A DNA stretch of 64,000 bases from Pseudozobellia sp. WGM2 (lineage in GTDB: Bacteria > Bacteroidota > Bacteroidia > Flavobacteriales > Flavobacteriaceae): assembly GCF_017810075.1 (NCBI RefSeq), contig NZ_JADNYK010000002.1, positions 124,001 through 188,000 on the forward strand, read 5' to 3'. The notes beneath the pieces are model-generated. The model saw only the letters and a list, made by a program, of their open reading frames with translations, searched no databases and was not told where the DNA came from. Below are positions 34,446-43,057 of this stretch, in pieces. The position numbers and the translations under genes were made by a program. Positions within the stretch are counted from its first letter, which is position 1. Each line of letters begins with the position of its first letter.

Positions 34446-36449
34446 CTACTTATAACTTCTTGTTTTTAATTCAATATTCTCGTAGACCAAATCTTCTTTG
34501 TGAAGAACAGCGTCTTTTGGCTCTCCCTTGTATTCCCATGCCGAAACGAACTTAAAGTTCTCATCGTCACGAAGGGCCTCACCTTCTTCGGTTTGGTATT
34601 CTTCCCTGAAATGGCCTCCACACGATTCTTGTCTGGTCAATGCATCTTTAGCAAAAAGTTCACCCAACTCCAAGAAATCGGCCACTCGACCCGCTTTTTC
34701 CAACTCGGCGTTCATACCATCTGTACCACCGGGAATTTTTACATTCTCCCAGAAATCAGCCCTTAAAGCAGATATTTCTACAATCGCTTCTTCAAGACCT
34801 TGGGCGTTTCTTGCCATTCCGCATTTATCCCACATAATTTTACCCAATTTCTTATGGTAATAATCAACGGAATGCTGCCCCTTTGCGGACATTAGTTTAT
34901 TGATACGGTCTTTTACTTCTTTCTCAGCATATTCAAACTCGGGCGAATCTGTAGAGATAGCACCGGTTCTAATATCGTTCGAGAGGTAATCACCAATAGT
35001 ATACGGAAGCACGAAATACCCATCTGCCAGACCTTGCATTAATGCAGAAGCCCCTAAACGGTTCGCACCATGGTCGCTAAAATTCGCCTCACCGGCGCAG
35101 TAGCAACCCTCAATGGTCGTCTGTAAGTTGTAATCTACCCAAAGACCGCCCATCGTATAGTGCACAGCTGGGTAAATCATCATTGGCGTCTCATACGGAT
35201 TCTCATCTACGATTTTCTCGTACATCTGAAAAAGGTTTCCGTATTTGGCTTCGATAATGTCTTTACCTAATTGGGTGATAGTTTTGCTATCGCCATTTTT
35301 CATGCCTCTGGTCAAGGCTTCTTCTTTACCGTAACGTTGAACTGCAGAAGCAAAATCCAAATAAACGGCTTCTCCTGTTTTGTTTACTCCGAAACCGGCA
35401 TCACAACGTTCTTTTGCGGCTCTCGATGCAACATCACGCGGCACCAAGTTTCCGAACGCTGGGTAACGTCTTTCCAAGTAGTAATCTCTATCCTCTTCTT
35501 TTAACTGGGTAGGCTTTAATTTTCCTTCACGAATGGCTTGTGCATCTTCAATTCTCTTTGGTACCCAAATACGCCCATCATTACGCAACGACTCAGACAT
35601 CAAGGTCAATTTAGATTGATGATCTCCTGAAACCGGAATGCATGTAGGGTGAATTTGTGTAAAGCATGGGTTAGCAAAGAAAGCTCCCCTTCGATGCGCT
35701 CTCCAGGCCGCCATTACATTACTTCCCATAGCGTTGGTTGACAGAAAGAACACATTTCCGTAACCGCCAGTAGCCAAAACTACGGCATGTGCCGAATGTC
35801 GTTCGATTTCACCGGTAACCAAATTACGGGCAATAATACCTCTGGCTTTTCCATCCACCAAAACCATATCCATCATTTCATGACGGTTGTAAGGCTTGAT
35901 CTTACCTCTATTGATCTGTCGGTTCATAGCTGAGTAAGCACCCAATAGCAATTGTTGCCCTGTCTGGCCTTTGGCATAGAATGTTCTAGATACCAAAACC
36001 CCTCCGAACGAACGGTTATCTAAAAGACCCCCGTAATCTCTTGCAAAAGGAACACCTTGTGCTACACATTGGTCAATGATATTTGCCGATTCTTCAGCCA
36101 AACGGTGAACGTTAGCCTCACGTGAGCGATAATCGCCCCCTTTGATCGTATCGTAAAAAAGGCGGTAGGCGCTATCGCCATCACCTTGGTAATTTTTTGC
36201 TGCGTTGATACCACCTTGAGCTGCAATGGAGTGTGCCCTACGAGGAGAATCTTGATAACAGAATGTTTTTACATTATAACCCAGCTCGGCCAAAGTTGCT
36301 GCGGCCGAACCCCCTGCAAGACCTGTACCTACAACGATAATATCTATATTACGCTTGTTGGCAGGGTTAACCAGGTTGATTTTGTTCTTATGCTTAGTCC
36401 ATTTTTCGGCTAACGGCCCTGATGGAACTTTAGAATCCAATATGCCCAT
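34446..36449 (-). CDS. sdhA: Succinate dehydrogenase / fumarate reductase flavoprotein subunit
   Basis: The 667-residue subunit oxidises succinate with covalent FAD. It shows the dinucleotide motif [20 protein letters not shown], the FAD-linking His in [15 protein letters not shown], the substrate-site [15 protein letters not shown] and [19 protein letters not shown]. Only one base separates it from sdhC, so the two are translated together. Located at the inner face of the membrane. Confidence 0.96.
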   Translation of the reverse strand: MGILDSKVPSGPLAEKWTKHKNKINLVNPANKRNIDIIVVGTGLAGGSAAATLAELGYNVKTFCYQDSPRRAHSIAAQGGINAAKNYQGDGDSAYRLFYDTIKGGDYRSREANVHRLAEESANIIDQCVAQGVPFARDYGGLLDNRSFGGVLVSRTFYAKGQTGQQLLLGAYSAMNRQINRGKIKPYNRHEMMDMVLVDGKARGIIARNLVTGEIERHSAHAVVLATGGYGNVFFLSTNAMGSNVMAAWRAHRRGAFFANPCFTQIHPTCIPVSGDHQSKLTLMSESLRNDGRIWVPKRIEDAQAIREGKLKPTQLKEEDRDYYLERRYPAFGNLVPRDVASRAAKERCDAGFGVNKTGEAVYLDFASAVQRYGKEEALTRGMKNGDSKTITQLGKDIIEAKYGNLFQMYEKIVDENPYETPMMIYPAVHYTMGGLWVDYNLQTTIEGCYCAGEANFSDHGANRLGASALMQGLADGYFVLPYTIGDYLSNDIRTGAISTDSPEFEYAEKEVKDRINKLMSAKGQHSVDYYHKKLGKIMWDKCGMARNAQGLEEAIVEISALRADFWENVKIPGGTDGMNAELEKAGRVADFLELGELFAKDALTRQESCGGHFREEYQTEEGEALRDDENFKFVSAWEYKGEPKDAVLHKEDLVYENIELKTRSYK

Positions 36450-36450
36450 A

Positions 36451-37119
36451 TTAATGTGTTATTGGGTTAAGATGATGGTAAACTGCAATAAATATGAACC
36501 CCAAAGGAATACCTATCGCGTAGATTTTAGTAAAAGTCTGTATTGCCGGAGTGTATTTGTTGTTCACCCCCATACTCTGAAAAGAAGAGGCAAAGCCATG
36601 CCACAGGTGCAAAGACAACAACACAAAAGATATAACATAGATAACAGTACGCCAGAAAGGCTCAAACTTTTCTACGGTTTCCTGATAATATCGCGTTGGG
36701 TCCTCGGCATTGCCAGCTATGTATTTATAATCCATTTCATGGATCCAAAAATCATAAAAATGAAGACCAAGAAATGCCAAAACGACAAGACCGGTAATGA
36801 TCATGTTTCTCGACATCCAAGAGGCATTGGCGCCACCACTGTATTTCTTGTACTTGATCGCCCTAGCCTTGTTGTTTTTAATCTCTAAAGCAATACCCAT
36901 AACAAAATGCACAATAACCCCAGCAATCAATATCGGCTGAAGAATAAACTGCACTAACCCATTATAACCCATAAAATGTGACCACTCATTGAAAGTGTCG
37001 GGAGCTATAACAGAAGTTATGTTAATGGTAAAGTGTTGGGCCAGAAAGAAGACCAAAAAAAGACCCGATAAGGCCATTACGACTTTTCGGGCTATCGAAG
37101 ATTTTATCAATCCGCTCAT
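36451..37119 (-). CDS. sdhC: Succinate dehydrogenase cytochrome b subunit
   Basis: The 222-residue protein has five membrane spans and is a single-anchor type-B subunit with two haems. Histidines occur in the spans [28 protein letters not shown] and [15 protein letters not shown], as expected for dihaem SQR/QFR anchors. It is the first gene of the sdhCAB operon, with a full promoter upstream. Confidence 0.94.
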   Translation of the reverse strand: MSGLIKSSIARKVVMALSGLFLVFFLAQHFTINITSVIAPDTFNEWSHFMGYNGLVQFILQPILIAGVIVHFVMGIALEIKNNKARAIKYKKYSGGANASWMSRNMIITGLVVLAFLGLHFYDFWIHEMDYKYIAGNAEDPTRYYQETVEKFEPFWRTVIYVISFVLLSLHLWHGFASSFQSMGVNNKYTPAIQTFTKIYAIGIPLGFIFIAVYHHLNPITH

Positions 37120-37151
37120 TATAATGTATCAATTAGTTTTTAGACGGTCTA

Positions 37152-37182
37152 CAAAATTAGGGTATAGGCTTGGCTTTAACAA
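37152..37182 (-). promoter_or_regulatory. Promoter of sdhCAB
   Basis: On the minus strand TTG (37182-37180), 20 bases, TAATTTTG (37159-37152): a full Bacteroidota promoter with the predicted start about 28 bases before the sdhC ATG. Confidence 0.65.
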
Positions 37183-37426
37183 ACTTTACAACTCTTTACT
37201 CAAGTATTTAGACCCATTTTAAGGAAGTGGAATATCTTGTTTGAACTTCGGATTCCAAAATCAATATCTGACCCGGTTTTTCTTGAACCAGATAAATCCA
37301 AAAACACAAAATCATATTCATTATCAGTGAGTTGTAAAGCTAAAAACAAGCTCCTCAATTTTTTAGCATAACTTTCTTAACAAGTTGTATTTTTAGCATT
37401 CGAAAACTTAAACCCCTTTCAGCACG
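37183..37426. other. Divergent intergenic region before rimK
   Basis: The stretch has no gene. The sequence TTTTTAGCAT occurs twice exactly 30 bases apart (37360 and 37390) just before rimK and could be a paired binding site. No clear -7 box for rimK was found. Confidence 0.35.
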
Positions 37427-38320
37427 ATGGATATTGGCTTACTATCGGTAAGTAATAGTGTTTATTCTACACAACGGATAGCCGAAGAGGCCAAGAACCT
37501 TGGTCATTACATAGAGCAAATCGACCATACCCAATGCTCGGTAAAGCTCGGAGGCCCTAAGCCTGAAATCTATCTAAGGGAAGAGAATATCACCAACGAA
37601 TTTGACGCCATTATTCCCAGAATAGGTGCGAAAGTTACACGTCATGGGGTCGCTATAGTCAAGCAATTTGAAATTAACGGGGTTTTCAGTGCAGCACGAT
37701 CTCTAAGTATCGCAAGGGCACGAAATAAAGTGCGTACCCTTCAAATCATGTCGCAAAAAGGCATACCCGTACCCGAAACCCTTTTCTCGATCAACCCTCA
37801 TAACATCGAGGAGCAAATCGAGATTTTAGGGGGTACACCGGTCATTATTAAAATTCAGGAGGGCACCCACGGACTCGGGGTTATACTTGCCGAATCGAAA
37901 AAATCGGCGAAATCGATTATCGATACTTTCTATAAAATGGACACCAGCATTCTTCTTCAGAAATATATTGAGGAAAGCAACGGTGAAGACATTCGTATTT
38001 TGGTCGTTGGCGATAAAATAGTGGCGAGCATGAAGCGTACCAGTGCCCTCGAAGAATTTAGATCTAATGTGCACCGTGGAGGTACTACCGAAAAAGTGAA
38101 ATTGTCAAAAAAAGAAAAAGAAATAGCCCTTGGTGCCGCCAAACACATTGGTCTTGGTGTGGCAGGTATAGATTTAATTCGTTCTAAAAAAGGCCCGTTA
38201 CTTATCGAGGTCAATGCATCACCAGGCCTGCGGGGTATCGAAGCTGCGACGGGGGTTAATGTAGCCAAAGAAATTATTCTATACTTAGAGCGCAATTGTA
38301 GCAAAAGAAGATGGAAGTAG
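37427..38320 (+). CDS. rimK: RimK-family alpha-L-glutamate ligase
   Basis: The 297-residue protein is an ATP-grasp ligase: FDAIIPRIGAKVTRHGVAIVKQFE, ARARNKVRTLQIMSQKGIPVPETLF, GGTPVIIKIQEGTHGLGVILAES, YIEESNGEDIRILVVGDKIVASM and LIEVNASPGLRGIEAATG. RimK adds glutamate residues to ribosomal protein S6 in enterics, but other family members make different Glu peptides. It overlaps the following aspartoacylase-like gene by 10 bases, so the two act together. Confidence 0.88.
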   Translation: MDIGLLSVSNSVYSTQRIAEEAKNLGHYIEQIDHTQCSVKLGGPKPEIYLREENITNEFDAIIPRIGAKVTRHGVAIVKQFEINGVFSAARSLSIARARNKVRTLQIMSQKGIPVPETLFSINPHNIEEQIEILGGTPVIIKIQEGTHGLGVILAESKKSAKSIIDTFYKMDTSILLQKYIEESNGEDIRILVVGDKIVASMKRTSALEEFRSNVHRGGTTEKVKLSKKEKEIALGAAKHIGLGVAGIDLIRSKKGPLLIEVNASPGLRGIEAATGVNVAKEIILYLERNCSKRRWK

Positions 38321-39279
38321 AAACCAACAAAAATATTACCATCGGTGGAACAACGGTAAAACCCGGGCAACACAAATTGGTGCAAATCGGCATTGATCGT
38401 TTACCAACCGGAACGATGATCGACATACCGGTGTATGTATTCAATTCAAAAAAACCAGGGCCTACCATTTTAATACAGGCAGGGCTGCACGGTGATGAAA
38501 TTAACGGAATTGAAATTGTTCGTCGCCTGCTAGCCGAAAAACAACTCAATATTATAAAAGGCGCAGTTATAGCGGTACCCATTCTCAATATATTCGGATT
38601 TATACATTTCTCTAGAGATGTACCTGACGGTAAAGATGTGAACCGCAGTTTTCCGGGCACCAAATCTGGGTCGATGGCGAGTCGCATAGCCTATCATTAT
38701 ACTTCAGAAATACTTCCGCATGTCGATATGGGCATCGATTTACATACGGGAGGAGGTCAACGGCACAATTACCCGCAGATACGTTTTACCGAAGAAGATG
38801 AAAATAGCGCCCGATTGGCGGAAATTTTCAATGCCCCAATTTCTTTTCCTTCATCCTTAATTAAGGGTTCGTTTCGTAATGCAGCTTATAGAATGAACAA
38901 ACCCATGATTGTGTACGAGGCAGGTGAAAGTATGCGTTTTGATGATTACTCGATTTTAGAGGGCACAAAAGGCATTTTAAATGTTCTCGAGCATTTTGAA
39001 ATGTTGCCCCCTTCGGATAATGAGAAGTTCAATGGTCAAGTTTCTGTTCGTCTTCAGAATAGAAAATGGCTTCGTGCACCCACCGCCGGAATGTTCATTC
39101 CCAAAATCACGAACGGAAGTGAAATCAAAAAGGGACAAATTATTGGTATTGTCTCAGACACTTTTGGCAGGCGAACAAAGAATATTAAAGCTCCGTTCGA
39201 CGGAGTGGTTTTCTGCATTAACCACCAAGCTGTAATCAACCAAGGGGAAGCTCTATTTCATGTAGGCATGCGAAATTGA
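38311..39279 (+). CDS. Succinylglutamate desuccinylase/aspartoacylase-family hydrolase
   Basis: The 322-residue zinc hydrolase of the M14-like AstE/ASPA family has ILIQAGLHGDEINGIEIVRR (zinc His and Glu), VDMGIDLHTGG (zinc His) and YEAGESMRFDD near the catalytic Glu, plus a C-terminal biotinyl-like beta domain (IPKITNGSEIKKGQIIGIV, KAPFDGVVF). It may remove an acyl or amino-acid group from the product or substrate of RimK, given the 10-base overlap. The true substrate is unknown. Confidence 0.85.
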   Translation: MEVETNKNITIGGTTVKPGQHKLVQIGIDRLPTGTMIDIPVYVFNSKKPGPTILIQAGLHGDEINGIEIVRRLLAEKQLNIIKGAVIAVPILNIFGFIHFSRDVPDGKDVNRSFPGTKSGSMASRIAYHYTSEILPHVDMGIDLHTGGGQRHNYPQIRFTEEDENSARLAEIFNAPISFPSSLIKGSFRNAAYRMNKPMIVYEAGESMRFDDYSILEGTKGILNVLEHFEMLPPSDNEKFNGQVSVRLQNRKWLRAPTAGMFIPKITNGSEIKKGQIIGIVSDTFGRRTKNIKAPFDGVVFCINHQAVINQGEALFHVGMRN

Positions 39280-39330
39280 GGCATTTTTAAAACCCTTAGC
39301 CCCAACAATTATCATTGTCAACCAAGAAAT

Positions 39331-39352
39331 AAACCGACCAGGCGGTCGGTTT
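39331..39352. promoter_or_regulatory. TetR-like operator palindrome 3 (CCGAC class)
   Basis: AAACCGACC, AGGC, GGTCGGTTT: a perfect 9+9 inverted repeat. It lies 52 bases after the aspartoacylase-like gene, between convergent genes. Confidence 0.5.
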
Positions 39353-39455
39353 CAGATTCATGACAATTGATAAGCCGCTAATATTTGCTGTTTACCTGAT
39401 TTATGACTTCGATAATCTAGAGAAAAGAATTGAGCCAATCACCCCAGTTGCAATC

Positions 39456-39477
39456 AAACAGACCAGCTGGTCTGTTT
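39456..39477. promoter_or_regulatory. TetR-like operator palindrome 4 (CAGAC class)
   Basis: AAACAGACCAG followed by CTGGTCTGTTT is a perfect 22-base palindrome, 125 bases from palindrome 3. It lies 26 bases beyond the stop of the DUF2721 gene and so does not control an obvious promoter. Confidence 0.5.
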
Positions 39478-39502
39478 TCAAAAAAGCTCAAAAAACTTAG
39501 CT

Positions 39503-39892
39503 TTAACTTTCCATATTCTCCAATTGAATGGAAAGAGCCCTTGTAGATAGCTGAACTTCAATCAATGAAAGTATCAAAGATACCATTAGCGCAAGAAGGC
39601 TAATACCAAAAACCAGGTTGGCCCAAAAAGTGAGTTCTATGTAAATTAATGACATGGTAATAACCGCCAGCAGAAAACTGAAGATGGCGGTGGCCTGCAT
39701 ATTTTTAATAATGGATAAACGTTTTCGAAGCTGTTTAACTTGAAGGGCTATTGCAGCAGATTCCGTTTCTTGATATTTCTGGTGCAGTTGCCGAATCAAT
39801 GCCGCTATGGCCAAATATCTAGCATTATAGGCCAGCATTGTCAATGAAATTGCCGGGAAGAGTAATGCAGGTATGCTTAGCGTGAGCTCCAT
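39503..39892 (-). CDS. DUF2721 family membrane protein
   Basis: The 129-residue protein has an N-terminal span (LSIPALLFPAISLTMLAYNARYLAIAALI), a charged helical middle (QLRKRLSIIKNMQ), and two more spans, which is the DUF2721 layout. Function unknown. It starts 3 bases after the ThuA gene's stop and so is part of that operon. Confidence 0.82.
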   Translation of the reverse strand: MELTLSIPALLFPAISLTMLAYNARYLAIAALIRQLHQKYQETESAAIALQVKQLRKRLSIIKNMQATAIFSFLLAVITMSLIYIELTFWANLVFGISLLALMVSLILSLIEVQLSTRALSIQLENMES

Positions 39893-39895
39893 TGT

Positions 39896-40879
39896 TTAAT
39901 CGAATTTTACTGAACTCGATTTGTCAGCCGTTGGAAAGTTTTCTGGTATTTCTTGAGTTACCTTACCCGTAGCCGCCCATTCTGAACCTCGAAGCATACT
40001 AGTCATAAAACCTACACTTTCAACCGAGTAATCGGCATGGCCCATAATGTTGTGAAAAATACGTCCATTACCATAATTCAATACCATTAATGCCGGCTCA
40101 TGCCTTCCTGTACCTTTTTGCTCTTCCGCAGAATAAGCGGTGGCCAATACTTCCATATTTTCAGCTGGACCTCGTAACCTGTCATACAGCTCATCCTTGG
40201 TTTGAAGCCATTTTTCAGGCATGCCTTTGGTAATCGGGTGGTTCGAATTACGAATTTGAATTTGGTATTCGTGTTGAGGGCCATGTGAACCCGCCTTTCC
40301 GGCACTATTATCTCTAATTAGTTTACCATTATCATCATAATACACATAAGGGCCGTCTTTCTCGGTTCGGTCGCCCCATCCACCGATGCCGATCATTTGA
40401 TTGTACGCCTTCCACTCAGGAAAGGAGTTATCCGCTGCATGAAAAACTACGAGTCCCCCGCCTTTTTTTATGAACTTTTCAAAATCTTTCTTGGTCTTCT
40501 CAGGCCATGGGGCTGCATTCCATCCAAAATTGCAGATTACCAAGTCATATGCTGAAAAGTCAGGACTATAATCTGGGTCGGCCTTGGGGTCTTTCATCGC
40601 CTCTGTCTTATCCATTCCTACTATGGCATAATCAGAAAGAAATTCTTCTCCCTTCCAAGTAAAAGCAGACCTTTCTACATCTACGGTAAAGAGACCTGAC
40701 TTCTCCATTTCCATCTTCAACATATACGTGATTTTAGGCCAGTGCTCATGGTTGTTTTGACCATCTACGATCAAGGTCTTTATCTTATCTTTCGACATAT
40801 TTTTATTTGATTGGGAAAAAGAAGGCACGCTCAATAAGAGTGTCGATATAAGCGAGAATATAATTTTAAGTGTTCTCAT
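39896..40879 (-). CDS. Secreted ThuA domain-containing protein
   Basis: From the ATG at 40879 the 327-residue protein has a signal peptide (IIFSLISTLLLSVPSFSQ) and a ThuA domain with a class I amidotransferase-like fold: KIKTLIVDGQNNHEHWPKIT, YDLVICNFGWNAAPWPEKTK, KKGGGLVVFHAADNSFPEW and the late GRIFHNIMGHADYS. ThuA proteins are linked to sugar (trehalose-type) use, and Bacteroidota secreted forms often accompany carbohydrate degradation. No sugar genes lie here, so the role is open. The in-frame TTG/ATG upstream at 40939 would hide the signal peptide and was rejected. Confidence 0.85.
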   Translation of the reverse strand: MRTLKIIFSLISTLLLSVPSFSQSNKNMSKDKIKTLIVDGQNNHEHWPKITYMLKMEMEKSGLFTVDVERSAFTWKGEEFLSDYAIVGMDKTEAMKDPKADPDYSPDFSAYDLVICNFGWNAAPWPEKTKKDFEKFIKKGGGLVVFHAADNSFPEWKAYNQMIGIGGWGDRTEKDGPYVYYDDNGKLIRDNSAGKAGSHGPQHEYQIQIRNSNHPITKGMPEKWLQTKDELYDRLRGPAENMEVLATAYSAEEQKGTGRHEPALMVLNYGNGRIFHNIMGHADYSVESVGFMTSMLRGSEWAATGKVTQEIPENFPTADKSSSVKFD

Positions 40880-40973
40880 AATTTGATTTTGTTTTATAAA
40901 TATAAGTGATTCAGATGAAGTAAAAACTATCTTCAACATTGTTGTAAATTGATGCTTACTACAAATACAAAAA

Positions 40974-42131
40974 ATGATACCTCAAATTTTACAATCAAAA
41001 TCGAAACTTCCCGATGTCAAAACCACCATTTTCACCACCGTGGGCAACTTGGCAAGAAAACATAAGGCCATTGATCTCTCGCAGGGCTTCCCAAATTTTG
41101 AAGCAGACCCAAAACTGATGCGGTTGGTTACACAAGCCATGAAGCAAGGCCACAATCAATATGCTGCCATGCAAGGTTATTATGGCCTAAGAGAGGTTAT
41201 CTCAGAAAAAATAGAACAATTGCACGGCCGAAGTTATGATCCGGTAAATGAAATAACGGTTACCGTAGGCGCCACTCAGGCCATCTTTACCGCAATTACC
41301 GCTTTCGTTCACCCTGGTGATGAAGTTATTGTGATAAAACCTGCTTATGACTGCTATGAGCCGGCCATCGCACTTAATGGAGGCAAAGCGGTGTATGTTC
41401 AATTGAATGCTAATAATTATAAGGTTGATTGGGAGGAATTTCGGAACAAAATAACCTCAAAAACACGCATGGTAGTTTTAAATACCCCACACAACCCAAG
41501 CGGAAAAATTATTACAAAAGACGATATGCTTCAATTACAGGAGATTTTACGAGATACGAACATACTTTTGGTAAGTGACGAGGTTTATGAGCATATTGTT
41601 TTTGACGGATGTGAACACCAAAGTGCCTCACGTTTTGACGACTTGGCCCAACGTAGTTTTATTTGTGCTTCTTTCGGCAAGACCTTTCATGTTACGGGTT
41701 GGAAAATGGGATATTGTGCTGCCCCTAAAGATTTGATGCACGAGTTTAGAAAAACCCATCAATTTGCAGTCTTTTGTGTAGACCATCCCACCCAAAGGGC
41801 CATGGCAGAATATCTGAAAAATGAAGAACATTATATGCAGCTCAACGACTTTTACCAAGAAAAACGAGATTTCTTTTTGAGTTCGCTAAAAACTTCAAGG
41901 TTTAAGTTCAAGCCTTCTGAAGGCACTTATTTTCAGTTGTTAGACTATACCGAAATATCAAATGAAAAAGATGAAGACCTCGCCCTGCGTTTGATAACGG
42001 AAAATAAATTGGCCTGTATTCCTATTTCGTCTTTTAATATGAATAATCGCCAGGATGGGGTCTTGCGTTTTTGTTTTGCCAAAAAACGGGAAACTTTAGA
42101 AAAGGCCGCTGAAATTTTATGTCAGCTGTAA
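40974..42131 (+). CDS. PLP-dependent aminotransferase, methionine aminotransferase type
   Basis: The 385-residue class I/II aminotransferase shows AIDLSQGFPNFEADP, VTVGATQAIFTAI, VVLNTPHNPSGKII (Asn and Pro of the PLP site), LLVSDEVYEHIVFDG (Asp, Tyr), SFGKTFHVTGWKMGY (Schiff-base Lys) and LRFCFAKKRET (carboxylate Arg). The pattern is closest to YbdL-type methionine aminotransferases, which take part in methionine salvage. It is a single gene divergent from the ThuA gene. Confidence 0.88.
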   Translation: MIPQILQSKSKLPDVKTTIFTTVGNLARKHKAIDLSQGFPNFEADPKLMRLVTQAMKQGHNQYAAMQGYYGLREVISEKIEQLHGRSYDPVNEITVTVGATQAIFTAITAFVHPGDEVIVIKPAYDCYEPAIALNGGKAVYVQLNANNYKVDWEEFRNKITSKTRMVVLNTPHNPSGKIITKDDMLQLQEILRDTNILLVSDEVYEHIVFDGCEHQSASRFDDLAQRSFICASFGKTFHVTGWKMGYCAAPKDLMHEFRKTHQFAVFCVDHPTQRAMAEYLKNEEHYMQLNDFYQEKRDFFLSSLKTSRFKFKPSEGTYFQLLDYTEISNEKDEDLALRLITENKLACIPISSFNMNNRQDGVLRFCFAKKRETLEKAAEILCQL

Positions 42132-42135
42132 TGTT

Positions 42136-42654
42136 TCAATCTAATTTGTAGCGCATCAACCAATCGGTTTGCTTATCACTACCTATAATATACGGGTGTG
42201 TGCCGAACTTTGAAAAGCCATAGTTTTGATAGAACTTAATGGCGTCAGTGTTCTTTTCCCAAACCCCGAGCCAAATAAAACCTTTTCTTTTTTCTAAAGC
42301 TAGGTTCTTCACCTTCTCGAGCAACCACCTCCCAATTTTTTGACCCTGAAAAGCTTCTAAAATATAGATGCGTTCAAGCTCAAGAGCTTCTGGATCTTTT
42401 ATATCGGTCTGCGCCTGATCTTCATTTATTTTAATATATCCGGCGAGCTTATCATCCTTATAGACAAAAAAGAAAGTAGAATCGTTATTTGACAACTCTT
42501 TGGCAAGCACTTCTTCCGAGAATGCCGAATTTACATAGGCTTTGAAATCTTCCGGATTGTTTTGCTTCTCAAAAGCATCAACAAACGTTTTTCTAGAAAT
42601 ATCAGCTAAGATTTTAAGCTGGTCGGAAGTGCATATTTCAAGCGATAGCGCCAT
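42136..42654 (-). CDS. GNAT-family N-acetyltransferase
   Basis: The 172-residue protein has the GNAT fold: FFFVYKDDKLAGYIKIN, ELERIYILEAFQGQKIGRWLLEKVKNLALEKRKGFIWLGVWEKNTDAIKFYQNYGF. The acetyl-CoA loop reads QGQKIG in place of the usual Q/RxxGxG/A. The acceptor is unknown. It ends 4 bases from the aminotransferase stop on the opposite strand. Confidence 0.87.
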   Translation of the reverse strand: MALSLEICTSDQLKILADISRKTFVDAFEKQNNPEDFKAYVNSAFSEEVLAKELSNNDSTFFFVYKDDKLAGYIKINEDQAQTDIKDPEALELERIYILEAFQGQKIGRWLLEKVKNLALEKRKGFIWLGVWEKNTDAIKFYQNYGFSKFGTHPYIIGSDKQTDWLMRYKLD

Positions 42655-42697
42655 ATTAGGGTATTGTAACCCTAAATTTAAAGAAATGGACCAACAA

Positions 42698-42729
42698 AAA
42701 AGAGCAACCTTTGGGGAAGTTGCTCTTTT
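42698..42729. terminator. Terminator between the GNAT gene and the small gene at 42752
   Basis: AAGAGCAAC/GTTGCTCTT, nine pairs, with T runs on both strands. On the minus strand it closes a transcript coming from 42870 and lies 23 bases after the small gene's stop. Confidence 0.85.
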
Positions 42730-42751
42730 TTAAATATTTTTCAAAAAGGTA

Positions 42752-42853
42752 TTATAGCATAAATAACTTTTTGGTCAGCATAACGATTCCGCTAAAGAAT
42801 TCGTTTCGGTACACTTGAATATCTTCTTGTGTTTGGTTCATTTGGGCTTCCAT
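42752..42853 (-). CDS. Candidate 33-residue small protein
   Basis: The frame opens MEAQMNQTQEDIQVYRNEFF and ends with a hydrophobic-basic stretch (GIVMLTKKLFML), suggesting a short amphipathic or membrane-binding helix. It is supported by its setting: a TATTTTTG -7 box at 42878-42871 gives a leader of about 13 bases, and an intrinsic terminator follows the stop by 23 bases, so promoter, frame and terminator fit one compact unit. I know no family for it. Confidence 0.5.
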   Translation of the reverse strand: MEAQMNQTQEDIQVYRNEFFSGIVMLTKKLFML

Positions 42854-42870
42854 AGTCTGTAGGTTTAGTT

Positions 42871-42878
42871 CAAAAATA
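42871..42878 (-). promoter_or_regulatory. -7 box of the candidate 33-residue gene
   Basis: TATTTTTG on the minus strand is a perfect TAnnTTTG match 18 bases before the ATG at 42853. A -33 TTG is absent at 17-23 bases. Confidence 0.45.
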
Positions 42879-42952
42879 TGATTCGGTTCGGGACTCGTGG
42901 TCTTTGCAATTAATAACAATATAAAAGTACACTTGATACCCGTAGGAATAAA

Positions 42953-43012
42953 ATTCTTGTTGTGAACCTACTTTAAAATGTTGTGAAAATTATGAATGGC
43001 CAATTTTATCGA
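42953..43012 (-). repeat. 3'-flanking repeat, partial copy C (downstream of scoB)
   Basis: Read on the plus strand, CTTGTTGTGAACC, TTTAAAATG-TTGTGAAAA and CCAATTTTATCGA align with 30131-30187 of copy B (TTGTTGTGAACC, CTGTGGTGAAAAA, TCAATTTTATCGA). Only the first third of the element, in its transcription sense, is present. It starts about 46 bases after the scoB stop and has the orientation of scoB. Confidence 0.55.
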
Positions 43013-43057
43013 CGTACGACATTGACCAACCTTTCTTTCGGAACCATGTGAAAGGTT

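Noticed and set aside
40880-40939. N-terminal extension of the ThuA protein
   Set aside because: The ATG at 40879 gives a proper signal peptide; the extension does not.
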